From positions 9,911 to 29,587 of the forward strand of contig VBEI01000136.1 of assembly GCA_005882715.1 (NCBI GenBank): DNA of 19,677 nt, read 5' to 3'. Under the pieces are notes generated by a model. The model had not been told where the DNA came from and searched no databases. It worked only from the letters and a program-made list of their open reading frames with translations. Made by a program: the position numbers and the translations under genes. Positions 8,503 through 15,658 of this stretch are shown piece by piece (position 1 is the stretch's first letter; every line of letters starts with the position of its first letter). This DNA comes from Chloroflexota bacterium. Lineage in GTDB: Bacteria > Chloroflexota > Dehalococcoidia > SM23-28-2 > RBG-16-64-32.

Positions 8503-10227
8503 CTAGGACCGGCGGCCCGGAGTAACCACGCTCGGCGTGACGATGATGACCATTTCCGAGGAGTCACTGCTAAGCTCGCGGCTCTTGAAGAGCCAGCCCA
8601 GGATCGGAATCCTGCCCAGCGCAGGGACCTCCCGCACCGTGCTCAGGTCGTTCTCGACGATGACGCCGCCAATCACGAGTCGCTCGCCCTCCCGAACGAT
8701 CACCTCGTTTTCGGCTCGCCGTTTGAAGATCGGGGGGACGCCCAACACAGAGCGGGTGAAATCGGGCTCGTTGTTTTCCACCAGGATCTTCATCCGGATC
8801 CGTGTGACATCGCCCTCTCGGATGACCTTCGGCGTCACCTCGAGCTTAACGAGAGCGTCTCTGAACTGGACCTGAGTGCCGCCGAAGCCGGTTTGGGACA
8901 CATAGGGGATTTCAAACCCGCGAGAGACCACGGCCTTCGCATTCTCAATAGTGACCGTCTTCGGCTCCGACACCGTCCGGGCCTTGCCTTGGACCTCGAG
9001 CGCCTGAATCGCCAAGTTGATGTTGAAATTTTGAGCGACGATGCCGAAGAGCAACCCCAGCGCGGGATTCGCGAGCGTTGGCAGGAACGCGGTGGGGAGA
9101 TTTACGACGTTGCCGCCTGTGGGCAGGCCCGTCCCGGGGTCGACGGGAAGAAACCCGCCTCCAGGGTTGAAGTTCGGGTTCGGAGACCTTTGGATGGCGC
9201 CCGTCCCGGTGGCCGGTGCCGATGGCACGCCGGTTCGGGTGTCGAGCGGCTGTGCGACGCCGCGGCCCACCAGCACACTGCGACTACTGTTGCGCTCCAC
9301 GAACGAGCCGCCCCACTGGACGCCGAGCTGCTCAAGTGCGTTGCGGTTGACAATTACCATCTGCGCCACGATCTGGACCTGGGGCAACGGAATATCGAGC
9401 TGGTCTTTGACGAGGCGTCGGATGCGCTCGACGTCGGCGGCATAGTGTCGGATGAAGACCGAGTTCGTAGGCTTGTGGGCGCGGACGGTCAGCCCCTTCG
9501 CCAGGACGTCGGTGGCAGGAATGCCGGGCTGAGCACGCGGACCACCGGCTGGTGGATAGATCGCCTCGCCTTCCGACGGGATATTCACGGGCGGCGGCGG
9601 CGCGAAGATCCCGGCTGGCGGGATTGGCGGGACGAGGCCTTCGGGCGGAATGCCGAGGATGCCCTGCAGCGTCTTCGCAATCTCCTCGGCGTCCGCGTAG
9701 GAGAGCCGGATCGTGTCCTCCCGTAGCGGCCCTCGGGCTTCGAGTTCATGCAGTTCGAGCTCGAGCTTTCGTGCGGCGAGTACTTTTTGCCGTGTGTCGG
9801 CTTCTTCCCGCACCCGCGCCTGATCGGCTTTGGCGCGCACGTCTTCGGCGTCCCGCGCGACCTTTCGTCCCGCCTCTTCCTCCTGCCGCAGCCGGTCTTG
9901 GCTCGTTACCAGCAACACTCCGTCGCGCGCCGTGCATACGAGGCGCGACGAGTGAAGGATCGCTTCGAAGGCGTCCCGGACGGGGAGGTCGTACAGGCTC
10001 ACGGTCACGAGGCTCGTCACGTCGGACGTCACCAGTAGATTCAGGCGATATCGCTCTGCCATGAGCCGCAGCGTGGTCGCCACGTCGGCTCCTCTGAGCT
10101 CGAGTGTGGTTCGATCTGTGGGAAGGCGCGGTCCGCACGGCCCGAACTCCTGCGCCGCCAGGTGGCCGCCGGGAACAAGGGCGAGCAGTGTGGCGATTCC
10201 GAGAAAGGACAGGGTCCGCGCGGTCAT
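8503..10227 (-). CDS. pilQ: Type IV pilus secretin PilQ (short form)
   Basis: This outer-membrane secretin channel for the pilus is 574 residues long, starting at an ATG that overlaps the upstream stop as ATGA. It has a Sec signal peptide (1-26, ending HLAAQ), an STN/N0 domain (about 40-105; LELRGADVATTLRLMAERY) and then an unusual charged coiled-coil stretch (about 108-165). A second N-domain follows, split by a Pro/Gly-rich insert (about 190-235). The C-terminal secretin barrel domain has SEPKTVTIENAKAVV, KLEVTPKVI and the hallmark VPALGRIPILGWLFK near residue 545. It ends SEMVIIVTPSVV. No AMIN peptidoglycan-binding domains are visible, unlike many PilQ proteins; the PGBD of the next gene may supply wall binding instead. 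That link is inference. MshL/GspD relatives look similar, but pilM/N/O/P upstream makes PilQ the best name. Confidence 0.93.
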   Translation of the reverse strand: MTARTLSFLGIATLLALVPGGHLAAQEFGPCGPRLPTDRTTLELRGADVATTLRLMAERYRLNLLVTSDVTSLVTVSLYDLPVRDAFEAILHSSRLVCTARDGVLLVTSQDRLRQEEEAGRKVARDAEDVRAKADQARVREEADTRQKVLAARKLELELHELEARGPLREDTIRLSYADAEEIAKTLQGILGIPPEGLVPPIPPAGIFAPPPPVNIPSEGEAIYPPAGGPRAQPGIPATDVLAKGLTVRAHKPTNSVFIRHYAADVERIRRLVKDQLDIPLPQVQIVAQMVIVNRNALEQLGVQWGGSFVERNSSRSVLVGRGVAQPLDTRTGVPSAPATGTGAIQRSPNPNFNPGGGFLPVDPGTGLPTGGNVVNLPTAFLPTLANPALGLLFGIVAQNFNINLAIQALEVQGKARTVSEPKTVTIENAKAVVSRGFEIPYVSQTGFGGTQVQFRDALVKLEVTPKVIREGDVTRIRMKILVENNEPDFTRSVLGVPPIFKRRAENEVIVREGERLVIGGVIVENDLSTVREVPALGRIPILGWLFKSRELSSDSSEMVIIVTPSVVTPGRRS

Positions 10228-11207
10228 TGTGATCTCCTCTCCCTGGCTCGGGAGGTCTGGTCGATAGCGAAATCGGCGAGCGGCACCGTGCGCCGGGTTC
10301 CGTCGGGCTGCCGCAACACGACGTGGCCCTTGGCGATGTTGTCGACGCGGTGGCCATCGACGACGTCAGCGACCTTGACGATCTTCTGATTCACAATCGC
10401 CAGATAGCCGCTCGGGAACTCGAGAATCCCCGATACCGAAATCGGTGTCGGGGGCGCAGCTACGTCATTCGACACGCTCGGCTGCCGGCCGGCCACCGCC
10501 GCGCGCACCGGACTCGACCGCCCGATCGCCACGAACGCGAAGGGATCGCGGAGCGTCTCCGGTGATGTCGGCCGCTGTGCGGCGGCCGGCAACGTGAGCG
10601 TTGCCGTCGTGGCGGGCACCGCCACGGTGCTCCGATCAGCCGTGAGCGCCCGCTCGACAATCGCGCGCCCCTGCTCCGACAACTCCATCGAGGTCAGCCT
10701 GAATTGCGCGCGCAGTTCGTCACGCGGCCGACCCTGAGAACCGGTGTCCTTCGCCTCCTTCGGCACCTCCACCACGACGTCCTCGAGCACGGCGCCCTCA
10801 GCCTCGATCCGGCTCGCCAAGTCTTTGAGGTCGCGGAATCGCGTCGACACACCGACGGTGTGCCAGGACTTCCGGAACTTGTCAGTGTTGCCGCGCTCGA
10901 GCGGGCCAATGCTCACGACCTTGATCTGCTCGCCATGGGCGAGATCTGCCAAGCCTCGGAGAAATATGGAGGGATCGGTCCGATCCGGGCTCCACCGCAT
11001 CTCCTTCAGCAGAGCAACGTGGCCGCGCAGCTCCTGAGCGATCTTTTCCTTCTGCGCCGCGAGCTCGGCACGGAGTCGCCGCTGCTCGGTCTGTGCCTGA
11101 GTCGACAATGCACCGAGCGAATGCCAGTACTTCATCTCCCAGGCCAGGCCGGTGATCAGGAGCAGCGGTAGCAGTATCCAGGCAATGGGCAGCAGGCGCG
11201 GGCTCAT
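10224..11207 (-). CDS. Fused PilO-PilP-like alignment protein
   Basis: The 327-residue protein appears to join two normally separate alignment-complex proteins. Residues 1-30 give a short cytoplasmic tail and a membrane helix (LLPIAWILLPLLLITGLAWEM). A coiled coil (about 42-75) and a ferredoxin-like PilO-type region (about 80-200) follow. After an Ala/Thr/Pro-rich linker comes a PilP-like segment: ETLRDPFAF (about 233), then SVSGILEFPSGYLAIVNQKI and KVADVVDGHRV in a small beta domain of the PilP/GspC-HR kind. In canonical loci PilO is a membrane protein and PilP a lipoprotein that binds PilQ. Here one chain could bridge PilN to the secretin encoded next. ATG 11207 overlaps the pilN stop (ATGA); an upstream start at 11291 would lie inside pilN. 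The fusion call is by motif and needs a profile search. Confidence 0.8.
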   Translation of the reverse strand: MSPRLLPIAWILLPLLLITGLAWEMKYWHSLGALSTQAQTEQRRLRAELAAQKEKIAQELRGHVALLKEMRWSPDRTDPSIFLRGLADLAHGEQIKVVSIGPLERGNTDKFRKSWHTVGVSTRFRDLKDLASRIEAEGAVLEDVVVEVPKEAKDTGSQGRPRDELRAQFRLTSMELSEQGRAIVERALTADRSTVAVPATTATLTLPAAAQRPTSPETLRDPFAFVAIGRSSPVRAAVAGRQPSVSNDVAAPPTPISVSGILEFPSGYLAIVNQKIVKVADVVDGHRVDNIAKGHVVLRQPDGTRRTVPLADFAIDQTSRARERRSQ

Positions 11208-11839
11208 GACCGGCGCTCGGACAGCGTGATCTCCACGTGCAGCAGTGGCGGTCCCTCCTGTGCCTGCTCGGCCTGCGGTTTGATCTCCCATCGCTCGAGC
11301 TGGAACCGCCTGCTCACAGCGGGATCCCGCATGACACCCGCCATGAAGCTGGCGATCTCGAGCAACGGCGGGCTGCCCGCGATCTGCGGCGTCACGGCCT
11401 CGATCTGAAGCGTGACTTCCGGCGAAGCGGGCAGTTGCTGCTGCGCTTGTGTCTGCGGCTTTGCGACGGCCCGCCGAAGCGATACTCGGTGCAGCTTGAG
11501 GGCGGCGGGCGCCTCACGGCTCAGCGTGGCGAGTAGCTCCGTCCACCGGACCTGCCGCCGGGCCTCGGCGCTCATTGACGCGAGCTGGCCGCGCAGCACG
11601 GCCATGTCAGCCGTCGTCGTCGCAATCTCTTGCTCGAGCCGGGCGATTCGACGGAGATCCGCCGAATGCCGCCAGTATCGGGGCGCGAGCCCACCCGCGA
11701 GCACAAGGGCGAGAACTGTGACGCCCACCGCAAAAACTTTCAGCAGGCGCCTCGGCGCCCCCGGACCGACGAACCATTCGTATCGGCCATGGGCGATTTG
11801 CCCAGGACGGAGAAGATCGATCACAAACGTAGTCTTCAT
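11204..11839 (-). CDS. pilN: Type IV pilus alignment protein PilN
   Basis: The 211-residue bitopic protein has a short cytoplasmic N-terminus with a degenerate form of the PilM-binding motif (VIDLLRP instead of INLLP). A membrane helix follows (about 32-53; LLKVFAVGVTVLALVLAGGLA), then a coiled coil (about 55-95) and a ferredoxin-like periplasmic domain (LATLSREAPAALKLHRVSLR and later LEIASFMAGVM). PilN links cytoplasmic PilM to PilO and helps align the platform with the secretin. It overlaps both neighbours by ATGA, which suggests translational coupling. The Gln-rich stretch in the middle (AKPQTQAQQQLP) looks like a flexible insert. Identity rests on architecture and position between PilM and the PilO-PilP protein. 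Confidence 0.88.
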   Translation of the reverse strand: MKTTFVIDLLRPGQIAHGRYEWFVGPGAPRRLLKVFAVGVTVLALVLAGGLAPRYWRHSADLRRIARLEQEIATTTADMAVLRGQLASMSAEARRQVRWTELLATLSREAPAALKLHRVSLRRAVAKPQTQAQQQLPASPEVTLQIEAVTPQIAGSPPLLEIASFMAGVMRDPAVSRRFQLERWEIKPQAEQAQEGPPLLHVEITLSERRS

Positions 11840-12762
11840 AGCCCTCTCAACGCGAGCCCGAAGGCCTGCACAAACTCGGGTCCGCCGTGTGCGTCATCGA
11901 GCGCGAACGGCAAGCCGGACGTCGCGACGACGCGGAACGGATCCAGGATCTCGAACGGTGCATCGAGCCCGACCGCGGTCGCCAGAGCACGAGGAAGCTG
12001 TGCCGTCCCGAGGGAGCCGCTCAATGCGAACCGGGGCAGGCTCTCGCGGTCGTACTCCGAGCGATAAAAGGCGAGAGACACTCGGATCTCATCGGCGATG
12101 CGCGCGACGGCAACGGGGTCCTGTGCGGCAACGTCGAGGTACCGAACGACGACGGGGCCCCGATCACTCAGCAGGCACAGTACCGCCCGCTGCTCACCGA
12201 TGTCCGCAACGACGAGCAGCTGATCGGGTTCGAGCGCGGCAAGGTTGAGCGCCGCGTTGAGGAGCGCGAGCGGCTCGACGTCGAGAATGTGCAAATTGAC
12301 CGCCGCCTGCTCGAAGAGCCTCGTACGTGCGTCGATCAGCCCGCGTGGAGTGCTGATCGCCAGCACCGAAGCGCCTTTCCGTGACCTCTTGAGCACCTGG
12401 ACGTCGAGGACACCTTCCTCAGTCGGCAGAAGCCCGAACTCGCGACGCTGGACGTCGACGATCTGAAGAATACGGGCAGGCTGGACTGCCGGGAGCGGAA
12501 GCTGACGGATTACGATCGCCGGGCCACCAACCGAGCCGATAACCGCGCCGCCATTGGCGGAGATCTGAGCGAGCGTGGCGTGGATGGCCCGCGCGGTCTC
12601 GGCGGCATCGGCATTGGTGGGTACGGGCGTCGCGGCAGCGCCCATAATCCATAAACGGCGCCTGCTTCGCGCGAGGGCCAACGCCCTGATCGCGCCGGGC
12701 GAAATCTCAAGCCCGACTGCGCGTCTACGCCTAAAGCCAGCCTCAAACGAGGGCAGCCACAA
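11836..12762 (-). CDS. pilM: Actin-like pilus assembly ATPase PilM
   Basis: The 308-residue cytoplasmic protein has the actin-like fold signatures of PilM: VGLEISPGAIRALAL near residue 16 (phosphate-1 region) and LLVVADIGEQRAVLCLL near 183 (phosphate-2 region). Between them it has conserved VQRREFGLLPTEEGVLDVQVL and LHILDVEPLALLNA. PilM binds ATP and the PilN N-terminus and communicates with PilB/PilT/PilC. It is somewhat shorter than the usual 350 or so residues. The start codon appears to be TTG 12762, supported by GGGAG at 12770-12774 with a 7-nt spacer and by the conserved text beginning about 15 residues later. It is the first gene after the sigma70-type promoter at 12837-12865 and overlaps pilN by ATGA. 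Confidence 0.9.
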   Translation of the reverse strand: MWLPSFEAGFRRRRAVGLEISPGAIRALALARSRRRLWIMGAAATPVPTNADAAETARAIHATLAQISANGGAVIGSVGGPAIVIRQLPLPAVQPARILQIVDVQRREFGLLPTEEGVLDVQVLKRSRKGASVLAISTPRGLIDARTRLFEQAAVNLHILDVEPLALLNAALNLAALEPDQLLVVADIGEQRAVLCLLSDRGPVVVRYLDVAAQDPVAVARIADEIRVSLAFYRSEYDRESLPRFALSGSLGTAQLPRALATAVGLDAPFEILDPFRVVATSGLPFALDDAHGGPEFVQAFGLALRGL

Positions 12763-12798
12763 TGGACTACTCCCAGGCCCAAATGCAGAACTCTAAGA

Positions 12799-12815
12799 CC
12801 CTCGCAATACGAGGG
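12799..12815 (-). promoter_or_regulatory. Leader hairpin in the pilM transcript
   Basis: A perfect 6-bp stem CCCTCG/CGAGGG closes a 5-nt loop in the predicted 5' leader, between the promoter and the pilM ribosome binding site. No long T-run follows, so it is not a clear terminator. It could stabilise the mRNA or act as a weak attenuator. The function is not shown by sequence. Confidence 0.4.
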
Positions 12816-12836
12816 CGTGAGGCGCGACCGAGCGGG

Positions 12837-12865
12837 ACCATACTTCTTTCATGAGAGATCGTCAA
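12837..12865 (-). promoter_or_regulatory. Sigma70-type promoter of the pilM operon
   Basis: On the minus strand, TTGACG (12865-12860) is separated by exactly 17 bp from TATGGT (12842-12837), a near-consensus housekeeping promoter. Transcription would start near 12830, giving a leader of about 68 nt before TTG 12762. It lies only about 25 bp past the stop of the upstream gene, in a stretch much richer in A/T than its surroundings. This suggests the machinery operon is expressed constitutively, unlike pilA. Confidence 0.72.
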
Positions 12866-12889
12866 GAAATTTTTTTCGCACAGTGAGAT

Positions 12890-14812
12890 TTATTTCTCGA
12901 AAATGCGGGCTCGCTTTCGGCTTTCAGGCCGAGCCGGGAATTTTAGAGGCACCCCGCCGAAAGAGGAATGTGACACGATGTCTCTGAGCGATGGGATCAA
13001 GTCCCCCTGGATGATGAAATCAGAGGTCTGCAGTTGGTCCAGCGCTCTCCGGCGCGCCTGCTCGAGGGATGCGCACGAAAGTCGTTGCCCCGTCGGCCTT
13101 TCGAAGCAAACCGCGGTCGCGTTGTCTCGGATCAATACCTCGCTACGCGTGACGAAGCTGCCGTCCCGGAACACGACGAGGCCTGGCTGACCACTGGACA
13201 GATCCCTTCCAAGCATCACGGATCTGCGGACATCGATACCCAGCAATGCGAGGATCGTCGGGGCGATATCCAGATGGCCGCCAGTTTCGTGTCGCACCCC
13301 CGCATGGCTTCCGTGGGGTAGCCGGACGATGAGCGGCACCCGCCTTCTTAAGAGCCATATCTCATGAGATCGTTGTTTCGCGTTCACACGTGCCGTGGCC
13401 GCGTCGATGTCACCAACGTAGCCCTTGTGGTCACCATAGAGGACGACGATGGACTCGTCCAATAGTCCGCTGCTACGCAGCAGACGGACAAGCTGCCCGA
13501 ACGCTTCGTCGAAGTAGCGCACCGACTGAAGATAATCGCCGAGTTCGGAGCGCTGCAGGGTTCTGGGCAGGCGCAGGTGGCGGTGCTGCGGTGGCGTGTC
13601 GAACGGGTGATGGTTGGAGGACGAGACGAGAAACGCCATGAACGGACGTTTCTGCGCGACCACCCTCGGCACGGTTTGTTCGAAGAACAGATGATCCGCC
13701 ATCCAACCGTTCACGCGCTCCTCGACGGCATAGCTGTCTTCGAAATACGAGCGCTGAAAGCCCAGCCGTGCATGGATCGTCTTCATGTTCCAGAAGCCAC
13801 CGGCGGCGCCGCATGCGGATGCCGTGAAATAGCCTCGCTCCGTCAGGACCGCAGGGAGAGCGCGATACTGCCGGTCAGCATAGCGATACGAGACGGCCGC
13901 GCCGCGCACCGGATGGAGTGACTGCAGGGCCGTGAACTCGCCATCCGAGGTGCCGCCGGACCAGGTCTGGTCGTAGAAATCGACGAAGTGGAGGCTTTCC
14001 CTCGCGAATGCCGATAGGCTCGGCGTCACGAGAGCGCCGCCAATGACCAGGTCGAGCGGATACGAGCTGAGCGATTCGGCCTGGATCAGGATGACGTTGC
14101 GGCCGGCGGCGACACCGAAGAGCTCGGATTTCGGCGCCATCTCCCGACTCGCGAGAAACTGGACGACTCGCTGGTATTGCGGCGCTCCAACGGCGGCCGG
14201 GTCCGGGGAGAGTCGATACCGAACCCCGGCATAAATCCGCGGGTCTGTCGCCACCGCCGCTCGAATCGACAGAATGATCGCGAAGCCGATCGTGAGCAGC
14301 CCTGCGGCGACCACGAGCCGGCCAGAGAGATGGGTAGCCGGGTGTGGAAGTCGGCCGTAGAAGGCAACGACGATGGCGCCGGCGATGACGTCGGCGAAGT
14401 AAAGGCCATCGGAGAGACGGAGTAGGCGCGCGACGCTCGGCAGGACGTCCAGCAGCTGATGGGCGTATGCGACTTCCGCCAGGGCAATCGAATCGCCGAA
14501 CACACGCTGATGCAGGACGTCGGCCACGACGACAGCCGAGACGCCGAAGTCGAGCACGACAGCGATCGCCACGCGACCGCGCGCAGGAAGCAGGACTAAT
14601 GGAGAGGCGACGAGCGCAAGGACGCCAGCACACATGAGGACGAGCAGCGCAAACGAGGATCCGTCAGCGATGCTCGCGGCGAGCAGACTCAGCTTCGCGA
14701 GGACGAACACGAGCGCCGCGGCAGACATGGCGACCTCGCCGATCAACCATCTCGACGCAGCTGTCTTTAGTCGTTCGCTCACGTCGCTTGTGCGTGATGG
14801 GCGTTGAAACAC
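12890..14812 (-). CDS. LTA-synthase-like membrane sulfatase/phosphoglycerol transferase family protein
   Basis: The 640-residue protein has about five N-terminal membrane helices (within residues 28-187) and a C-terminal alkaline-phosphatase/sulfatase-superfamily domain facing the periplasm. Residues matching the LtaS catalytic set are visible: Glu246 in LIQAESLSSYP, the nucleophile Thr288 in GGTSDGEF, Asp461-His462 in VVLYGDHKG and His513 in GGHLDIAPT. Such enzymes move phosphoglycerol or phosphoethanolamine from phospholipids to polymers, glycans or proteins. The acceptor here is unknown. The gene follows pilA on the same strand, separated by a strong hairpin, and precedes the pilM promoter. 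The start is uncertain: GTG 14812 gives the longest frame, with GTG 14782 and ATG 14728 as alternatives, and no clear ribosome binding site. Family confidence is high, substrate unassigned. Confidence 0.88.
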   Translation of the reverse strand: MFQRPSRTSDVSERLKTAASRWLIGEVAMSAAALVFVLAKLSLLAASIADGSSFALLVLMCAGVLALVASPLVLLPARGRVAIAVVLDFGVSAVVVADVLHQRVFGDSIALAEVAYAHQLLDVLPSVARLLRLSDGLYFADVIAGAIVVAFYGRLPHPATHLSGRLVVAAGLLTIGFAIILSIRAAVATDPRIYAGVRYRLSPDPAAVGAPQYQRVVQFLASREMAPKSELFGVAAGRNVILIQAESLSSYPLDLVIGGALVTPSLSAFARESLHFVDFYDQTWSGGTSDGEFTALQSLHPVRGAAVSYRYADRQYRALPAVLTERGYFTASACGAAGGFWNMKTIHARLGFQRSYFEDSYAVEERVNGWMADHLFFEQTVPRVVAQKRPFMAFLVSSSNHHPFDTPPQHRHLRLPRTLQRSELGDYLQSVRYFDEAFGQLVRLLRSSGLLDESIVVLYGDHKGYVGDIDAATARVNAKQRSHEIWLLRRRVPLIVRLPHGSHAGVRHETGGHLDIAPTILALLGIDVRRSVMLGRDLSSGQPGLVVFRDGSFVTRSEVLIRDNATAVCFERPTGQRLSCASLEQARRRALDQLQTSDFIIQGDLIPSLRDIVSHSSFGGVPLKFPARPESRKRARIFEK

Positions 14813-14854
14813 GCACGTGATCGCGACGTCTCGATCGCCGATGACGCACAGCGT

Positions 14855-14887
14855 GAGGCGCCGGGCGCATGATCTGCCCGGCGCCTC
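14855..14887 (-). terminator. GC-rich hairpin after pilA
   Basis: A perfect 12-bp inverted repeat (GAGGCGCCGGGC / GCCCGGCGCCTC, arms 14855-14866 and 14876-14887) encloses a 9-nt loop, starting 21 bp after the pilA stop. There is no T-run, so it may be a U-less terminator, an mRNA 3'-end stabiliser or a read-through filter that lowers expression of the sulfatase gene relative to pilin. Confidence 0.7.
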
Positions 14888-14908
14888 CCACCAAGACTCA
14901 CATCCTTC

Positions 14909-15385
14909 CTAGCACCCGACGAGTCCGTTGCCGTCGTTGAAGTTGCATTGCGTCGTCACGACCCCACCGGCGCTAATTGCGATTTGCGCGACCAGGCCCG
15001 CGACGTTCGTGGCCGCCTGCCCAGTCGCAACGATCGGTCCGCCGCCCCACTGGTTCCCGTTAAGCGTGATGTCGGTTACTGTCACCGCCCAGCGCCCGTC
15101 ACCGGTGAGGCCTCCGGAACCCAGACCATTCCGGGAGGACGCGTATGCCAGCTGGCTCGGGTTACAGGTAGTGGTCTGAAGGCAGCCCTGCACCGAGGTC
15201 AGCACACCGCCGACGAGCGCCTTGGCCTCGGCCAAACGCGCGTCGCGCGCGTACCCGAGATACAGCGGCACCGCCACGGCGGCCAGGATGCCGACGATCA
15301 GGACCACGATCAGCAGCTCGACGAGCGTGAACCCTTCCTCGCCTCTCAGAACCTTCTTCCTCGGACCCCTCATCATCCTCAGCAT
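14909..15385 (-). CDS. pilA: Major type IV pilin PilA
   Basis: This 158-residue prepilin has an 18-residue basic leader ending RGEEG, then the class III cleavage and methylation site FTLVELLIVVLIVGILAAVA with the essential mature Glu5 (Glu23 of the precursor). The mature protein is about 140 residues. Four cysteines lie at 68, 74, 147 and 158; the last two frame a short C-terminal loop (CNFNDGNGLVGC) like the disulfide D-region of type IVa pilins. The globular part is rich in Gly, Thr and Asn, as in exposed pilin domains. ATG 15385 has a strong GGGAGG ribosome binding site at a 7-nt spacer. A sigma54-type promoter precedes it and PilR is encoded nearby, so pilin output is likely under two-component control. 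It is the only complete pilin gene in the window. Confidence 0.94.
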   Translation of the reverse strand: MLRMMRGPRKKVLRGEEGFTLVELLIVVLIVGILAAVAVPLYLGYARDARLAEAKALVGGVLTSVQGCLQTTTCNPSQLAYASSRNGLGSGGLTGDGRWAVTVTDITLNGNQWGGGPIVATGQAATNVAGLVAQIAISAGGVVTTQCNFNDGNGLVGC

Positions 15386-15392
15386 TCGTCAT

Positions 15393-15398
15393 CCTCCC
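15393..15398 (-). promoter_or_regulatory. Strong ribosome binding site of pilA
   Basis: GGGAGG sits 7 nt before ATG 15385. It is the best Shine-Dalgarno match in the window and decides this start over ATGs in other frames (for example the overlapping ATGACG) and over in-frame ATGs a few codons later. Confidence 0.8.
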
Positions 15399-15424
15399 TT
15401 GGCGTCTCCGCCGTTTGTCGGCTT

Positions 15425-15455
15425 CGCTCTCCCGGCCGAGCGCTGCGAGAGAGCG
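15425..15455. repeat. Inverted repeat overlapping the pilA promoter start region
   Basis: Minus-strand arms CGCTCTCTCG (15455-15446) and CGGGAGAGCG (15434-15425) pair over 10 bp with one G-T pair and an 11-nt loop. The left arm begins inside the -12 element, so a transcript starting near 15443 would lack it. It is therefore more likely a DNA-level site than an RNA hairpin, if it has any role. Confidence 0.4.
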
Positions 15456-15469
15456 CAAGTGTCATGCCG
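15455..15469 (-). promoter_or_regulatory. Sigma54 (-24/-12) promoter of pilA
   Basis: The minus strand reads CGGCATG-ACAC-TTGC, against the consensus TGGCACG-N4-TTGCA. The invariant GG and GC are exactly 10 nt apart. Transcription would start near 15443, leaving a leader of about 58 nt. A pilA gene under RpoN and the NtrC-type PilR is well known in Pseudomonas and Myxococcus, and PilS/PilR are encoded in this window. Confidence 0.78.
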
Positions 15470-15490
15470 AACATGCTCGCTGGCCTCGAA

Positions 15491-15528
15491 CGCGATGATC
15501 CATTGAAAGTTGCGGACTTCCGCGATGA
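15491..15528. promoter_or_regulatory. Paired CGCGATGA repeats, candidate PilR upstream sites
   Basis: Two identical 8-mers CGCGATGA (15491-15498 and 15521-15528) lie exactly 30 bp apart, about three helical turns, upstream of the pilA sigma54 promoter (roughly -48 to -85). Same-face spacing fits dimer or multimer binding of an enhancer-binding protein. The first copy is closer to the promoter than usual enhancer sites, so this is tentative. Confidence 0.35.
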
Positions 15529-15658
15529 CGCGGGTGGATGCGATGCACACGAGCATGGATTTTTAAAGGTAGTCTCAATTTCACGAGGCGTCGCCGGAGT
15601 GACGCCGCGTCATTGCTGCGCCGCGAACATTTGGGCTACGCCTGGTCGCGTTTTCATC

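Noticed and set aside
8329..9726. A 465-codon plus-strand open frame
   Set aside because: It is antisense to gspA-like and pilQ, both of which have clear family motifs. It shows no domain and has a high Arg/Asp shadow composition.
1..12762. Type II secretion system instead of type IV pilus
   Set aside because: PilM, PilN, PilT, a PilX-type minor pilin and PilSR are present, while GspC, GspG-K, GspL and GspM are absent.
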